Shown here: piece by piece, positions 45,420 to 58,060 of the stretch
Layout of the letters: each line of letters starts with the position of its first letter
How positions within the stretch are numbered: the stretch's first letter is position 1
Assembly (NCBI RefSeq): GCF_026914265.1
Contig: NC_069133.1
Coordinates: 33,447,317-33,511,316 of the forward strand
Reading direction: 5' to 3'
Origin: Mya arenaria
Lineage: Eukaryota > Mollusca > Bivalvia > Myida > Myidae
Length of the DNA: 64,000 nt
Notes under the pieces: model-generated
The model's input: the letters and a program-made list of their open reading frames with translations, nothing else
What the model was told of the DNA's origin: nothing
The model's database searches: none
Made by a program: the position numbers and the translations under genes

Positions 45420-46400
45420 TGAGAATATCATGGCACTCCATCCGTGGCAATCCGGCTCCGGGAAAGTTCGTAGTGAAACCGTGTTGATCCTGAGCGATTC
45501 GGCATGTCGTGTTGAAAACGAATCACCCCGGGGAGGTCCCTGTTGGGTTCGGGACAGCCCGAGATGATCCGGGATGGTCCGGAATGTCATCCGTGTTGAC
45601 ACAGTGCTGGTCCGGGATGGTCCGAGTCATGTCGGAACAGTTCGTGGCGCTGCCCTGGTTGTACCGAGATGGTTCATGTTGGCTCCGTGTTGGCTCCGTG
45701 TTCAACCGTTGTGGTGCCGTGTTGGCTCCATGTAGGTCCGTTTTCATCGGTTGTGGTGCCGTGTAGGCTCCTTGTAAGGCAATGTTCATCGGGTAGGTCC
45801 GTGTTCATCCGTTGTGGTGCCGTGTTGGCTCCGTGGAGGTCCGTGTTTATCCGTTGTGGTGCCGTGTTGGCTCCATGGAGGTCCGTGTTTATCCGTTGTG
45901 GTGCGTGCTGGCTCCGTGGAGGTCCGTGTTCATCCGTTGTGGTGCCGTGTTGGCTCCGTGGAGGTCCGTGTTCATCCGTTGTGGTGCCGTGTTGGCTCCG
46001 TGGAGGTCCGTGTTCATCCGTTGTGGTGCCGTGTTGGCTCCGTGGAGGTCCGTGTTCATCCTTTGTGGTTCCGTGTAGGCTCCGTGTAGGTCCTTGTTTA
46101 TCCGTTGTGGTGCCGTGTTGGCTCCGTGTAGGCCCGTGTTCATCCGTTGTGGTGCCGTGTTGGCTCCGTGTAGCCCCGTGTTCATCCGCTGTGGTGCTGT
46201 GTTGGCTCCGTGTAGGCTCCGTGTAGGTCCGTGTTCATCCGTTGTGGTGCCGTGTTGGGTCCGGGCTGGTCCGATGTTTTGAGACCGTCGAGGGACCGTC
46301 GACTCAAATTCACCCAGGACCACCCTGGATCAAAATACCTCTTGGTCCGGCGTGTTCCATGCCAATCCGGGGTGGTCCGTGTTGGGTCTGGCTTTGGAGT
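45420..46400. repeat. GC-richer minisatellite with 42-bp unit
   Basis: From about 45790 to 46260, 42-base units repeat (GTGTTCATCCGTTGTGGTGC then CGTGTTGGCTCCGTGGAGGT). In one frame they read GPCSSVVVPCWLRG. The edges at 45450-45780 and 46260-46390 are degenerate strings of 'ggtccg/gttgg/ccgtg' words. At least ten units, some with internal deletions. The long ORFs on both strands follow from the unit being 14 codons. Confidence 0.88.
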
Positions 46401-47908
46401 GAATGTAACATAAAATTAAAATGTAAAAATTGATGACTGCCTCTCCATAATAAAACCCGTGACTGCCTTCCATAATACCGTACACTTGTTCATTTTACGT
46501 TTTTAACTGCTTTAAAAAATGTTTGTTTTCAATGTGTTATGTACTTGGGTTAACATTTATCAGATCTTGCTAAAAAATCACAATAAACTATATTTAAAGT
46601 TTTAGAAAATGCTTTCCTTGCCGGTAATTGTCTGCCGTACACGAACACTTAGTGTAAAGTGGATTAAACTACCGTTCCGTACTTTATATCATCTCGGAGT
46701 ATGTTTATTAGTTCCAGATATTGCACATGTTAGTTATATGATTAAAAGTGCACATTCGTATCGCCATGATTATTTAAAAAATATTATATTTCCCTTCAAC
46801 ATTTTCGCGGTCACAATTAATATACGGGAAAAGTGACGAAAACTTCATGATCAATTTGAACTTGGTGTTATATCTGATCTAAGAAAGATGATTGACGCCC
46901 AACTGTATTTCATGAACATATTCCTTGTTAATATATTTATTTTTTCCTCTATTATTTTTGTTACTCTGCAATAACCTACTTTAATGTATTTTTTGTTTTA
47001 GTTATTCAGCAGATTTGTTAATAGTTTACATATAGAAATATCATGTAAATTTCCAGATGTTAAAATGAAGGTTTTTCTAAATGTGTATTTTTACGGTGTA
47101 CGGCGGACCGGGTTTTTGTAACAGTTCTAGGTATACAATTCATTCTTTTAATTCGAATGTTTCCCTCATAATTTGGTTATTCACATATTCTAAAACATTT
47201 CTTTAACCACATTTAAGCAACCTTTCGAACCAGTGTGTAAATGCTTGCCTAGATGTCTCCAACAATTGAATATAACACATTGTTCAATATCCCCAGGCAT
47301 TTGAACACTTCCCAAAGCGTCCTTAAGGGCCGCGTCTTATAAACCATGAGCACGATTTTCCAGGAGTTTACTTTACCGTAACAACAAAGAAATGTGTCTG
47401 AAAAACTTTACTGCCGTTGGTGACAATTTTAATTTGATCGTTTTTGGTGGTCAAAATGGCATTTTGCTTTAAAAGATATAAAAGTATGATAAAAATGACC
47501 ATATTAAAACAGAACCACTATTTTCTACAGGACGCAGCACAGTTTTATATGTGTTTATGAAACATAAATTGGACTACCGCATATTTTCAAAACCTAGACA
47601 AACATGGGAAACTTTTCTTTGTGGAAATACATATAGTCCGTTCATATACATATAATATTATTGATATATGTTATAGAACAGCTTTGCACGTTTTAGAATG
47701 CAAATTTCAAGCAAGTCATTATAACCAAAACCGAAATTTGAAACCAAATGTCTCCCGAGTATGATGCCTGGAAAAGTTCGGTATGCACAAAACATTCTGT
47801 AGATTTTCTGTCGAAGAAGAAGGTTGTCTCCATATATCCACCAGCCACTTCGTCAGTTGAACTCGCCCATAATAGATTACCTTAAAAAGACATGAATACT
47901 TGATGAGG
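46401..47908. other. No gene seen
   Basis: AT-rich spacer. No exon-like or repeat signal that I could support. Confidence 0.5.
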
Positions 47909-47994
<86 letters not shown>

Positions 47995-48086
47995 ATCTTT
48001 CCATCCATCCATCCATCCATCCACCCATATCCATCCATCCATCCATCCGTCCATCTATCCATCCATCAATCCATTCATCCATCAAT
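47909..48086. repeat. Tetranucleotide microsatellites (ATCA)n then (CATC)n
   Basis: About 21 ATCA units followed by interrupted CATC units. Confidence 0.95.
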
Positions 48087-48548
48087 TAATCAATCGATCG
48101 AATCAAGTGATACAAGTTTGAAATAAAACACACGCATAATATTGCCCTCAATTACGTTCAAATTCATTTAGAAACATTTAGAAACTATAGGTAATTGTAC
48201 GTAATAAAAAAAACTAATAATAAATCGGATACATGTATATACGCGCCAAAACTATAAAGTACATGCACCTCGTCTCACGTTCTTTTAAAGGGAATATAGC
48301 ACAATCGTGGATGAACTCATTCGAACGTTTGAGGAAACGTCTTCGTTTAACAGTCTGAGTAAAAAGAGAGTATCATCTGTGTCCATTAAGACAGGCCGTC
48401 AGAGTATGTGCGTGATAAAGATGCTCAGATGTTATCATTTACATTGTGTACTAGCACATCTATCATTAGGAAAAGCATCTAATCAGAAACAGCATTCTTG
48501 GGTTTATACTGTGAAACCAAAACCTTGAAATAGTGGTCGTTCTATATT

Positions 48549-48892
48549 TAAAGCTGCACTCTCACAGATTGAACGTTTTGACAACTTATTTATTTTTTGT
48601 CTTGGAACGAGCCATTTTTTTGCGAAAATCTATGGAAACTAGTTATATAAGACTGCTGACAAAAAATAAGATCGCAGATTTTTATATAAAAGTTCAAAAA
48701 TTGATGTTTTATGCATTTTTCTTAAAACCGTTAGCCATAAAACATTAATTTTCGAACGAAAATATGAAAAAATACGATCTGATTTTTTGTAAGCAATCCT
48801 ATATCATTGGTTTGCAGATAAATACGCAAAAAATTGCTCTTTCCAAGACAAAAAAGTTGTAAAAATGGCATATCTGTGAGAGTGCAGCTTTA
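48549..48892. mobile_element. MITE, family 1, copy 2
   Basis: 344 bp with TA at each end and inverted arms AAAGCTGCACTCTCACAGAT. It shares the internal 'gtcttggaacgagcc' and 'gactgctgacaaaaaat' blocks with copy 3. Confidence 0.88.
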
Positions 48893-50241
48893 AATCCATT
48901 GCTAGAACACACATTGTATACTATAGATATATTGACAGTTAGGCGGATCACCACATCACACTGAAAACTGAAAATCATGAAGCACAAAAGTGACCCATTC
49001 TGTCTCTTCAGACGCGTACCTTACAGTTTTTACTTGACGCTTCCTTTCGAATTTTGTTCGTTGCGTAGATAGAATCATAATGACATTCTTAACAATTGTC
49101 TGTATAACTTATTTACACATAATAAGACCAATATCACGTACAAGGCCATACATATGATTTCAAACGTGCGATACGTAAAATAAATACCTGTGAATAAACA
49201 GATTTCTGCTAGTGCAGTTGTTATGTAACCTAAGATTAGTTTGTGTAAAATATAAGTTCTCTTATTTCATAAACACACTTATTTTATGTAAACTAACTAT
49301 AGCTTCGAACATGTTGGATCTAGTTGAAATATTTAACCCTTGATTTTCTAACAATAAAGAGTTGAAGCTTATTGACTATGTGACATTTGTGGTTGACATG
49401 TTGCCCAATTATTCACAGTCGTACAATGCTAAATGCTTTGACTAATGTTCTTATCAAGTTCAATATACATCAAACCATGGGAAATCACTCACTGGGCAGC
49501 CATAGAATAACTTAAGATTCTGGCTTTTTGTAATATTTCTTCAATGAGATTGGAATATTAAAATTACAGTCCTGTCTGACACAAAGGTAGATACCGTTAT
49601 TTAACTGTTCAAAGTACAAGCCGCCTTAAAGTTTTTCTATTGGTGGTGCATTAAGGCGTTTTGTTAGACAATTGTGTTTGATTTTTACATTAACTTTGAT
49701 TTCCTCACGGTAGCATTGACTAGACGATGTCGACTAAGGGGATTCACTGCTATTGGTGATATGTCATGGCACTCGACGGATAACCTCTCTTGACAGACAT
49801 ATCCCTTCTGATGTTGCTCAATGTTAGCCAGGTACAAACTACTTGCCTTGTTTGACAGAACGCAAAACGTATAAGGGGTCGGGTTTAAGCCAGGGTACTC
49901 TTACTTCATATTTCAAAACATTTATTAAAATTCCATGTGCCACACGGAGTCAAAGTAAGCTTCTTGATGGATCCAGGACTTATTGAAGTTAAACGCGGTA
50001 GTGATATAAGTTAGCTCTCTCTAGAAATCTTGCTGCTGAGCTGATGGAGATCGTTGACTGTTTACTTTTATATTTTTATTTTTTCTTACATATAAACGGC
50101 AATAATGACAGCGGGCGATAACTGATCGGGTAAGATATAAGTTATTTTTAAAAATCGCACTAACATGCTAGATTTTAAGCTTTTTTTTATTTTCGTTGCT
50201 AAATATTGAATTCAGTAAACGAAGAAAGGCTTGATGAATAA
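48893..50241. other. No gene seen
   Basis: AT-rich spacer without a recognisable feature. Confidence 0.5.
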
Positions 50242-50677
50242 CAGGCCCCAATATCATGAAAATACTTAAGTCAAATCTCAAACTCAAGCTCAACTCATTT
50301 TACCATAAAACATTAACATTTACTAAAAAAAAGTAGATTAACATCAACATTTATTAAAAAAAGTAGATTTATCACATTTTAAAACCGCATTCTATCATTA
50401 AATATGTTAATTACAATCTTTGGTCTAGATTGCAAGGGAAAAGATTCTACAGCCAAAAATGTACTTGAGTACAGCTCATTGCCTTTTAACAATTACTCAA
50501 GAATATTTTTGGCTCTAGAATTAGTTTCTTTGAAATATTGTCAAAATCTTTCTATGAGAAAATATATTCTTAACTAGTATAAAAACATACAAGATTTTGA
50601 ATAATACTATGCGTTTATGTGGTAAATTGAGTTGAGATTGAGACTTAACTTACGTATTTTCGTGATATTGGGGCCTG
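50242..50677. mobile_element. MITE-like element, family 2
   Basis: 436 bp. The left end CAGGCCCCAATATCATGAAA is matched inverted at the right end; the similarity continues for about 55 bases (tcaaatctcaa / actcaactca). Interior AT-rich, non-coding. No TA flank is seen and the target duplication is unresolved. Confidence 0.75.
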
Positions 50678-51286
50678 GTCTTCCCTTTAAAACGTGTTCG
50701 TTCAGAAAAGTGTCAATTCAATGCGATTTCTGTTAAGTGATTTTGTAATGTCTAGGCCTTCGGCTTCGTAAGTACATGATTGCAAAGTCATCGTAGGACG
50801 AATACTCATTAGCACCGTTTATTAGTATTCTATATTTTTGTAATGTTTCGTGTAGTGTACTGAACAATATCTAGAACAACTATGAAAACAGTTCGCTACT
50901 TGGTTATCTTCATGTGGAACTTTGTCAAAAATTTATTAACTGCATATTTGCGATGGATTTTTTTTATCTAATAACTTTCAAAAATGGAATTTCATTTCCG
51001 CGGTTCTGTTGAGCTCGTCCAGCGAAGTATTTTTATACTCTTCATGCTTTTCACTTTGGATACGCCTGAAGTTTGCAGTAACCCTTTTATACAGAATATA
51101 TGACAGCTTCCGTCGTTAACAATTAAAGAATTACTCTTAAATAGAAGTTAAACAAGCAACTTCGATTTAAGTAACCTCAAGTAAAAAATCGCAGAATACT
51201 ATCAAATCTAATACCATTCAGATTAAGTCAAAAACACGGAAATAGAAATGATCAAAGCATTTTAAACAATCGATAAACAAACACAT
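50678..51286. other. No gene seen
   Basis: Would hold the 3' flank or an intron of the minus-strand gene at 51.3-52.4 kb. No downstream exon was identified. Confidence 0.4.
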
Positions 51287-52429
51287 TTATAATTGTTTAC
51301 CTGCATGCAGTTTGTCAAGGCCAACATATTTACGATATCTTATTTTGATGCAGACGATAGGGATTTTCAAGGAACTGTTGGTGCTGGAAGTGTTTCTGCT
51401 CGCTCTGATTGCCCCAAACCCGTTTCCGCTTGCGGTTTTGGCGCATACGACGGCTTTTCGCGTACCATTTGCTTCTGTCATAAACAAAAACTCTGTTTCC
51501 CCTTGAATAAAGAGCTGTTGATTTGTGTTCTTCAGAAAAAATACATCACATTTCCAGGCATATCGTGCGCTTGTAGCTTGAAGCAATGCTTCAGGAGTAT
51601 CGTAAACCAGAATATCTTCTTTCATAAGTCTAGGAAAATCACCTTCACACCGTTTGATTTGTATAGCAAAAGCAACTTTAACTCTTTCTATTTGTTTTCT
51701 CCAAAACCTTTTTTCAACATCGAGAGTAATGTTTCCAAACCTCAGTTTTTTCTTAACAGTCTCAATCAGCAAGGCATTTTCAATTTGGGTTATATAAAAA
51801 TCACGAAATTTATTAATCGCTGTTATATTACACCGGTTGTCATCTGCAATACATTGTAGTAACGTCTTCCCATTATTTGTATTTTTTTCTTCAAGTCGTG
51901 GCGCTAACCTGCGTAGCTGGATTATTATATGCGGGTCAGGTTCAACCAAAATACTTCTGTAGTAATCCTTCTCCCTTCCATTTACCTTAACATAAAACCC
52001 TACATCTGTTAGAATACTTTTAACAGCAAATGATATATCATATATTGGTGTTAATTTTAAACTTAACTGAATTTCGGTCCAAATATGTTCAGTTGCTACG
52101 TCAATTCTGTTGGTTATTTCAGAGATAATTTCTTGACCTATCTCTAGTAGTTTATCTTGTGATATCTTACTTGAGTTCAGTCGACCTTCATTAAAATCTA
52201 TGATTCCCAATAAATCATTCAATGTTCCCCATATAGTTAATATTGTTTCGGCATTGCTGCTTTTCTCAGGTCCTGTATGAAGAAATGTATCTGCTTCATC
52301 TAATTGGCATGTACCACCATAATATGTTCTCTGTTTGGTAACAAGAAGTTGCATTTGTTTCTGACATCTAGTTAATCCCAATATGCTGCAGCCTGACAAC
52401 ACCATCAACAACACATTCAACACAAACAT
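51287..52429 (-). CDS. Unrecognised secreted protein, 380 residues
   Basis: The longest non-repetitive frame in the window. Residues 1-22 form a signal peptide (hydrophobic LNVLLMVLSGCSILGL). The rest is mostly predicted helix with scattered Cys and six N-glycosylation sequons (NSS, NIT, NIT, NGT, NTS, NSS), supporting export. I recognise no domain or catalytic motif. The frame ends 12 bases after a good donor, GCAG/GTAAAC (51301/51300), so either KQL is the true C-terminus or the exon is spliced to one not found. A TATA-like CTATTTAAG (minus strand, about 52450-52460) lies near the ATG. The AT-rich neighbours carry no partner gene. Confidence 0.7.
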   Translation of the reverse strand: MFVLNVLLMVLSGCSILGLTRCQKQMQLLVTKQRTYYGGTCQLDEADTFLHTGPEKSSNAETILTIWGTLNDLLGIIDFNEGRLNSSKISQDKLLEIGQEIISEITNRIDVATEHIWTEIQLSLKLTPIYDISFAVKSILTDVGFYVKVNGREKDYYRSILVEPDPHIIIQLRRLAPRLEEKNTNNGKTLLQCIADDNRCNITAINKFRDFYITQIENALLIETVKKKLRFGNITLDVEKRFWRKQIERVKVAFAIQIKRCEGDFPRLMKEDILVYDTPEALLQATSARYAWKCDVFFLKNTNQQLFIQGETEFLFMTEANGTRKAVVCAKTASGNGFGAIRASRNTSSTNSSLKIPIVCIKIRYRKYVGLDKLHAGKQL

Positions 52430-55189
52430 TGCTCTGTTGATTACATGCCGCTTAAATAGAAACCATGTCCGCTCTTTGTTAGATTAAGCAAATTGAACAG
52501 TTCCGCGGATGTTCTTTTGTCATATTATTGCCGAAAACTTTAAACATTTCATTTGGTGTAATGAAATATTCCAATTAGGATGTCAAAAGCGTCAAACTGT
52601 CTAAAACCTTTTCGCTAGTAACCAAGTTCTTTAAATACATACTAGTCAACAGGTAATTCCTATGACGTGTTTTTCTTTCTTCTCACAGGTGGAATTTTCG
52701 CAATAATTATTTTAGGAGTTTTTCTACGAAATTGAGGTTTTCCCTTGTTTTCTGACGCACCACTGCAGTTGCGGCTAAAAACCCCGCTATATTAAACATG
52801 ATTGTCTTACATTCTAACCTAAACATTGAAACTCGTAAACGCTTAACATTTTTTCCAAAATGCAAACAAAATATATATAAAAAAAATATTTTACATTGTT
52901 TAATTGATGTCTTTTCAGATAATAAGCAAAAATGCCATTGTTCTGCGACCATCGCTGATGTTGTTGCACGCAATTACACCCAAATATTTCACATATTTTA
53001 TTAACAATAAGGTTTATTAGACTTGACAGTTGTTCTTTATCTATTGATGTTATATACAACTGTCAAAAACTATGCTATACCATTGTCTTTAGCGTAACCC
53101 GGTTATGCAGCGAAGAGATATTTTGTACAGATTGCATATCTCAACCGAATCTAATCCCACAGTCCTCATTATTCAAATAACATGATCATAATTTCAACCG
53201 ATTAGTGTGAGCTATCGTATTCACTGTCAACTTGTGCAACATCAATTAACACAACTTAACTTGATACCCATATAAATTGGACGATTGCAAACTGGAAAAT
53301 TTGAAATAGCTTTAATGATGACTTGTTCGTTTCGAAATTAGACACTTAAAGAAATAGCTAAAAAAATGTTATACTTTTATACAGACATGTATCATATCGG
53401 ATGTCTTAAGGGCCTTCCACAATGCATAACTTGGTGTGAAGGACCGAAACACATTTCAGTTTTTAAACAATCGCTGCAGCATTTGTATGTGTAATAAGGA
53501 GAAAATTTAAAATAAAAATAGAAAGAAGATTAAGTAGATCCAGCATGTTTAGCCTGTTTTTGAAATCACAAACCATTAAAGCCTATAGATATGAAAGGTA
53601 GCGAATGGTCAAAGATGGTATAACCATGCTTAAATTCACGGTCATGTGTTTAAAGAAATGTAACAATTAGTAGCCACTTCCGAATGGGTAAAACAACTTG
53701 CCAAAGAAAATCAATGAACTAACTACAAGAGACAACAACAATTGAATATTATCATCTTTAAAAAAGTGCAAATTGCGCGTAAATCGGTTACATCGACAGT
53801 TTTTCCAGAAATGAAAGGTATGCACAAGCCATATACTTTTACTTTTCTATATACATGTATCACAAATTTATATTTCATTACCTGTGCAGGGATATATAAT
53901 ATGTAAAGTTTACTGCATGCGGAGTGTACTAATTTTGCAAAAGTTGTCTGCTTGGTGGCTGTCAAATGCCATTGTTTACATACGGTGCCATGGAAAAGTT
54001 TCGTAATAATATATTATTAACTGTTTGTTACTTTTCAAAGTCCAGCAAAAACCTGTGGTTTATCTTCAATCATTAAGTTTTAAATGTTCAGCTTGTCGCT
54101 ATTTTGGATATTTATGTATCCGGTTTAACAGTATTTTGCGAAAAAATGTATACTTCACATTGTTGCTATTACCATTGACGTCATGTGTTGTTGACGTCAT
54201 TTCCTGTATATCATACAACCTGATTAAGGCCAAGATGTGTTCATATGGAAGATAAAATTCTGTTATAATTATTTAAATATGTTTTATAAAAGAAAGCACC
54301 ATATGTATAACTAAAAAATGGAGAAATGAAAAAAAGTAACATCAAATGTTGTATTATGCACTTTTATCGAGATGTGGTTGTTTTTATAGCAGCAGTATTA
54401 CGGTGACACGTTAATGTGGTGTTTAATCCATATATCGGCGAAAGGATGTAATAGTTTTAGTTTGAAACTTTATATATAGCACATTGTTTGCATTAAATAA
54501 TGAACATTAAAAACAAAAATTGTCCTGTAATTATGTATAACACTTAAAAAGCCGAGACAGGTATTATTGTGTAAGTCCTGATCATTTTATAGTAATTTAT
54601 TGTTCCAAATGGTTTCATCGATCTCGGTAGGACTGTTTGTCAATGAATAGGTTTATGATATTGACTTGGGTAAATCTACCATTGACAAAAACAATGTCAG
54701 ACGCAGTGATCTCCCCTTCTTGTCTGAATGAAACGTTCAATTGCTGAAAATACTAGGTTTTAATCTATTTTATGCTTTACCAAAAAACAATCGGAAGGTG
54801 GGCTGTGCAATTCTAATGCCGAATGAATTCCCGATTAAGTAAAGCACAAATAAATAATATATATTTTACTTAGAGTATTCTTTTCTTTGGGAGTCATTTC
54901 GCAAATATTAATCGAGAAATACAAATTCTCCATCGAAGGATTCTTACTGAGAGTATTGGCAAAACAATTTTAAACAACAACAATAACAACAACAAAAACA
55001 AAACAACAACATTCTTTTCACATTTCAATTTGACTTAACTCGATGAACTTTTCTCTCCAAATACAATCATTCAATAAATAATCATTTTCAAGATTTTCAA
55101 CTTCCGCGCGTGTTTTAAGGTCCGCCTACTTCCAATCATCCGATACACACTCCCTGCGTCAGATGCGTTGACAATGCATCAACTAATGA
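52430..55189. other. No gene seen
   Basis: Long AT-rich spacer. Frames of 60-90 codons occur but show no domain, splice pattern or signal peptide. Confidence 0.5.
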
Positions 55190-55500
55190 TGTTGTATTCT
55201 AAGTCAGTTGCTTCGCTCACTCCGCCCATTCTTAATCATTAAGAATTCACTTCATACCACTATTACTAGGGAAGCGGAGCGCAGCAAAGCGACCGTGGTT
55301 TCTTATTCACGAAGAAATTACTTAATAAACTTTAAGTAAGCGATAGCCCCTCCCTTATTCCGTCAGCTTTAAAGTTAAGCCGTGCGCCTGTCAAAAAAAC
55401 CTGTCAATTATTGCATGACAGGCACAATGCGATAGCGAAATAGCCAAATTTGCATATGCAAACAGTAGGCGCGGCTGTGTGCGCATGCGCAATTATAGTA
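55190..55500. repeat. Inverted-repeat-rich sequence
   Basis: Contains GTGCGCCTGTCA near 55380 and TGACAGGCAC at 55420 (hairpin), plus small palindromes such as TTAATCATTAA. GC is higher than in the surroundings. It may be part of a dispersed element. Confidence 0.3.
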
Positions 55501-55732
55501 TTAGCTTAATCATGAAGAGTCGTTTTCAGCAATAAGTAACGATTCTCCACAAATAAGAAACATTTAAACAATGAAATAAACTTTTTTTAATCCAACGTCC
55601 CTGATTGGCTGATAATGTGGGACAAACACTAAAATGAATATTTTAATGATAAATATTTACAATGGATTTCGAGTTGCCATAAAAGATATGACTCTGGTGC
55701 AAAGGGCATGTTAATCATTAATTTTATTTTTT

Positions 55733-56093
55733 TAAAGCTTCACTCTCACAGAATGAGCGTTTTGACAGCTTCTTTTAATTTTTGTCTTTGGAACGAGCCA
55801 ATTTATGCGGAAATGCATGGAAACCAGTCATATAAGACTGCTGACAAAAAATCAGATCGCAGGATTTCATATCTTCATGTTCAAAACGTGATGATTTATG
55901 TATTTTTCTTAAACCGTTATTAACGCGTTAAGCTATACGAAATATGAATATTAGCGATCTGATCTTTTGTCACCAGTCTTATATAACTGGTTTGCAGATA
56001 ATTACGCAAAAATTGGCTCATTCTAAGACAAAAAAATAAAAATAAAAATAAAAAAATGTCAAAAAGGGCAAATCTGTGAGAGTGCAGCTTTTA
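55733..56093. mobile_element. MITE, family 1, copy 3
   Basis: 361 bp. The inverted arms AAAGCTTCACTCTCACAGA and AAGCTGCACTCTCACAGA meet TA outside. An A-rich insertion near the right arm makes it longer than the other copies. Confidence 0.85.
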
Positions 56094-56799
56094 AGGCAAA
56101 AACTCATAAGGAAAATTAATATATTCGGTTTCGGAAGGTTGAATTTATCATTCGTTACTTTCGGAAGAATAAGGAAGTCATAAATTTATTGTTTTTGAAG
56201 GCTTGATTAAGTGTTTTGTTTTGAAAACATCTCTACTCTTAAATCATTAAGTGACAGACATTGAGAATGCATACTTAATAATTTTTTAATTAAATTCGAA
56301 ACAAATCCGATAACGACGAAAGAACAGATTTATTGCCTTAATAAAAATGTATTATACCACAATATAATCCGTTTTGATGGGAAAAAAACGTTTACATAAA
56401 TCTACGAACGTTGTTACACCCATTAATAAACCAAGGATTTATAGTATTTGTATACCCCATTTCTATCTACGTCTTTTTCTGTCTTCAAACAGCTCTTATT
56501 TGAAGAACTCAAATGCGTCGAAAAATTCAAATACTTTTTCTCTCGTAACCTTATTAGTGGTTGAAAATAATTTTTATCAAAGGGATGGCAAGATTTTTCA
56601 AATCAGCCACACATTTGTTTTGGTAATTCATCAGTAAGCCGTTATTGATCTTAATAAGGTGAATCGGCAGATTTAAAAAGAAGGTCTTTCAGTAGACAAA
56701 AAATAATCTCGAACACTTTGCTGGTTAAATGGTTATTTTGGAGAGTTTGTAATTAATTATGAACTTTGTACGTTCAGCATACGCTCTCAATATGTAAGC
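56094..56799. other. No gene seen
   Basis: AT-rich, no supported feature. Confidence 0.5.
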
Positions 56800-57070
56800 T
56801 AAATCTATTTTAATTCAAATGGAGCATAACTATGATGTCAGTTGGGCAATTAATCCTACACAATTTGTCACCGAGTGTTTATAAACCTTCTGTTTTTATG
56901 TAAAAGGGGCATAACTCCGGAGTTTTATCAGTGTTTGCGCCAAAATGCACGTAATCACTAAAAAAGCGCTGTAAAACAACAAAAACATATATACCACGTT
57001 AAAGCTCAGTCATTATCGATTGTTGAAGTTATTATGTATTCAAGATAAAAAACACTACTATTTATTAAAA
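56800..57070. repeat. Decayed dispersed repeat
   Basis: Units around 'ggagcataactatgatgtcag', 'ggggcataactccggag' and 'ggtacataactctgtagtcactga' are of the 'gggccataactc' type frequent in bivalves. Confidence 0.45.
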
Positions 57071-57109
57071 GGTACATAACTCTGTAGTCACTGAATCGAT
57101 TTTCCCCAC

Positions 57110-57330
57110 GATCGAATACCTGGGATGAGAGAGGTCTACTGATATAGGTTTTCGCCTCTCACCAAAGAGGTTATGGGTTCAATCCCTACCTAAGGAACCT
57201 TCTCATGTCTTCTCAAAAAGAACACAGTACTGTTGTCTGCCCAGGAAACAAGCCCGAGAGTGATACATATTAGCTGTCAGCTGTCTTCACACTCAAGCTA
57301 AACCAAATAACCATAAACCAAACCTGGTCA
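57110..57330 (+). repeat. tRNA-derived SINE-like element
   Basis: The stretch 57120-57210 resembles a decayed tRNA: an anticodon-arm-like CGCCTCTCACCAAAGAGG and a good B box, GGGTTCAATCCC. The A box is poor. A non-tRNA body (gagagtgatacatattagct) and an AT-rich end follow. It is too diverged to be a working tRNA gene. Confidence 0.5.
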
Positions 57331-57358
57331 TTACCTTACATTATAATTATAATAGATA

Positions 57359-57491
57359 CTGAAAGTGACACTCTTATTCAAAATCGATACAAACACATGG
57401 ATAACAAACATATTTTGTTACTGATAGACCTTTATCTTCTTACTAAATACTGCATTTATGGAAAATATTATTTACTGATAACACGATTGTA
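57359..57491 (+). repeat. Dispersed repeat, copy 2
   Basis: Same family as 43936-44062. It directly follows the SINE-like element. Confidence 0.7.
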
Positions 57492-57729
57492 ACCGTGTAT
57501 TAAATAGTTGAAAACGAAAAAAAATGATTTGTGTATGCTAAAATATTTACTGTGATCTACTATCGTCTCATAAGGTAGAACTACCGTGTTTTCTGCGCCT
57601 GTCTTTCAAATTAAACTCGGCATCCTTCATAAGACCCATTGTTTTCCATATTTATTCATCCTTTTTGGTAAATTGAAACATTTGTATTAAATGTGGTAAA
57701 TCTTATTTGGGAGTTTTAGTGCACCTTTA

Positions 57730-58060
57730 AGTTATTATCTGCACAAAATACACTGCTACTATTTTGTTATGTAAAAGGGGCATAACTTTCAGGTTACTGA
57801 GGTAGATCAAACTTGCCCGAGACATAAGGCCTACACCGTTTCTGAATTTAATTATTACATGTATTGGATACATTCTGAAGTAATGGTCAACACAAGATAA
57901 AAAAACTTCTATTTTTAACTCTGAAGTCACCCCACAATCAAACTTGATCAAATGTCCACAAACACCTCACCAATGGCCATCATGATTGGATCGTCCAGGA
58001 TTAAATCAAAATATGTACAATGTTTTGTAGATAACGCCGACGCCGCATCGCGGAGCCCAA
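57730..58060. repeat. Decayed dispersed repeat ending GCCGACGCCG
   Basis: 'ggggcataactttcaggttactga' and the GC-rich close 'acgccgacgccgcatcgcgg' recall the close of the element at 33.1 kb. Confidence 0.4.

Noticed and set aside
45669-46323. 185-codon (plus) and 144-codon (minus) ORFs
   Set aside because: Both are readings of the 42-bp minisatellite unit.
51293-51859. Plus-strand ORF of 188 codons
   Set aside because: Antisense shadow of the 380-residue secreted protein; it has no signal or domain of its own.
57120-57210. A third tRNA gene
   Set aside because: Good B box but poor A box and stems; better explained as the head of a SINE-like element.
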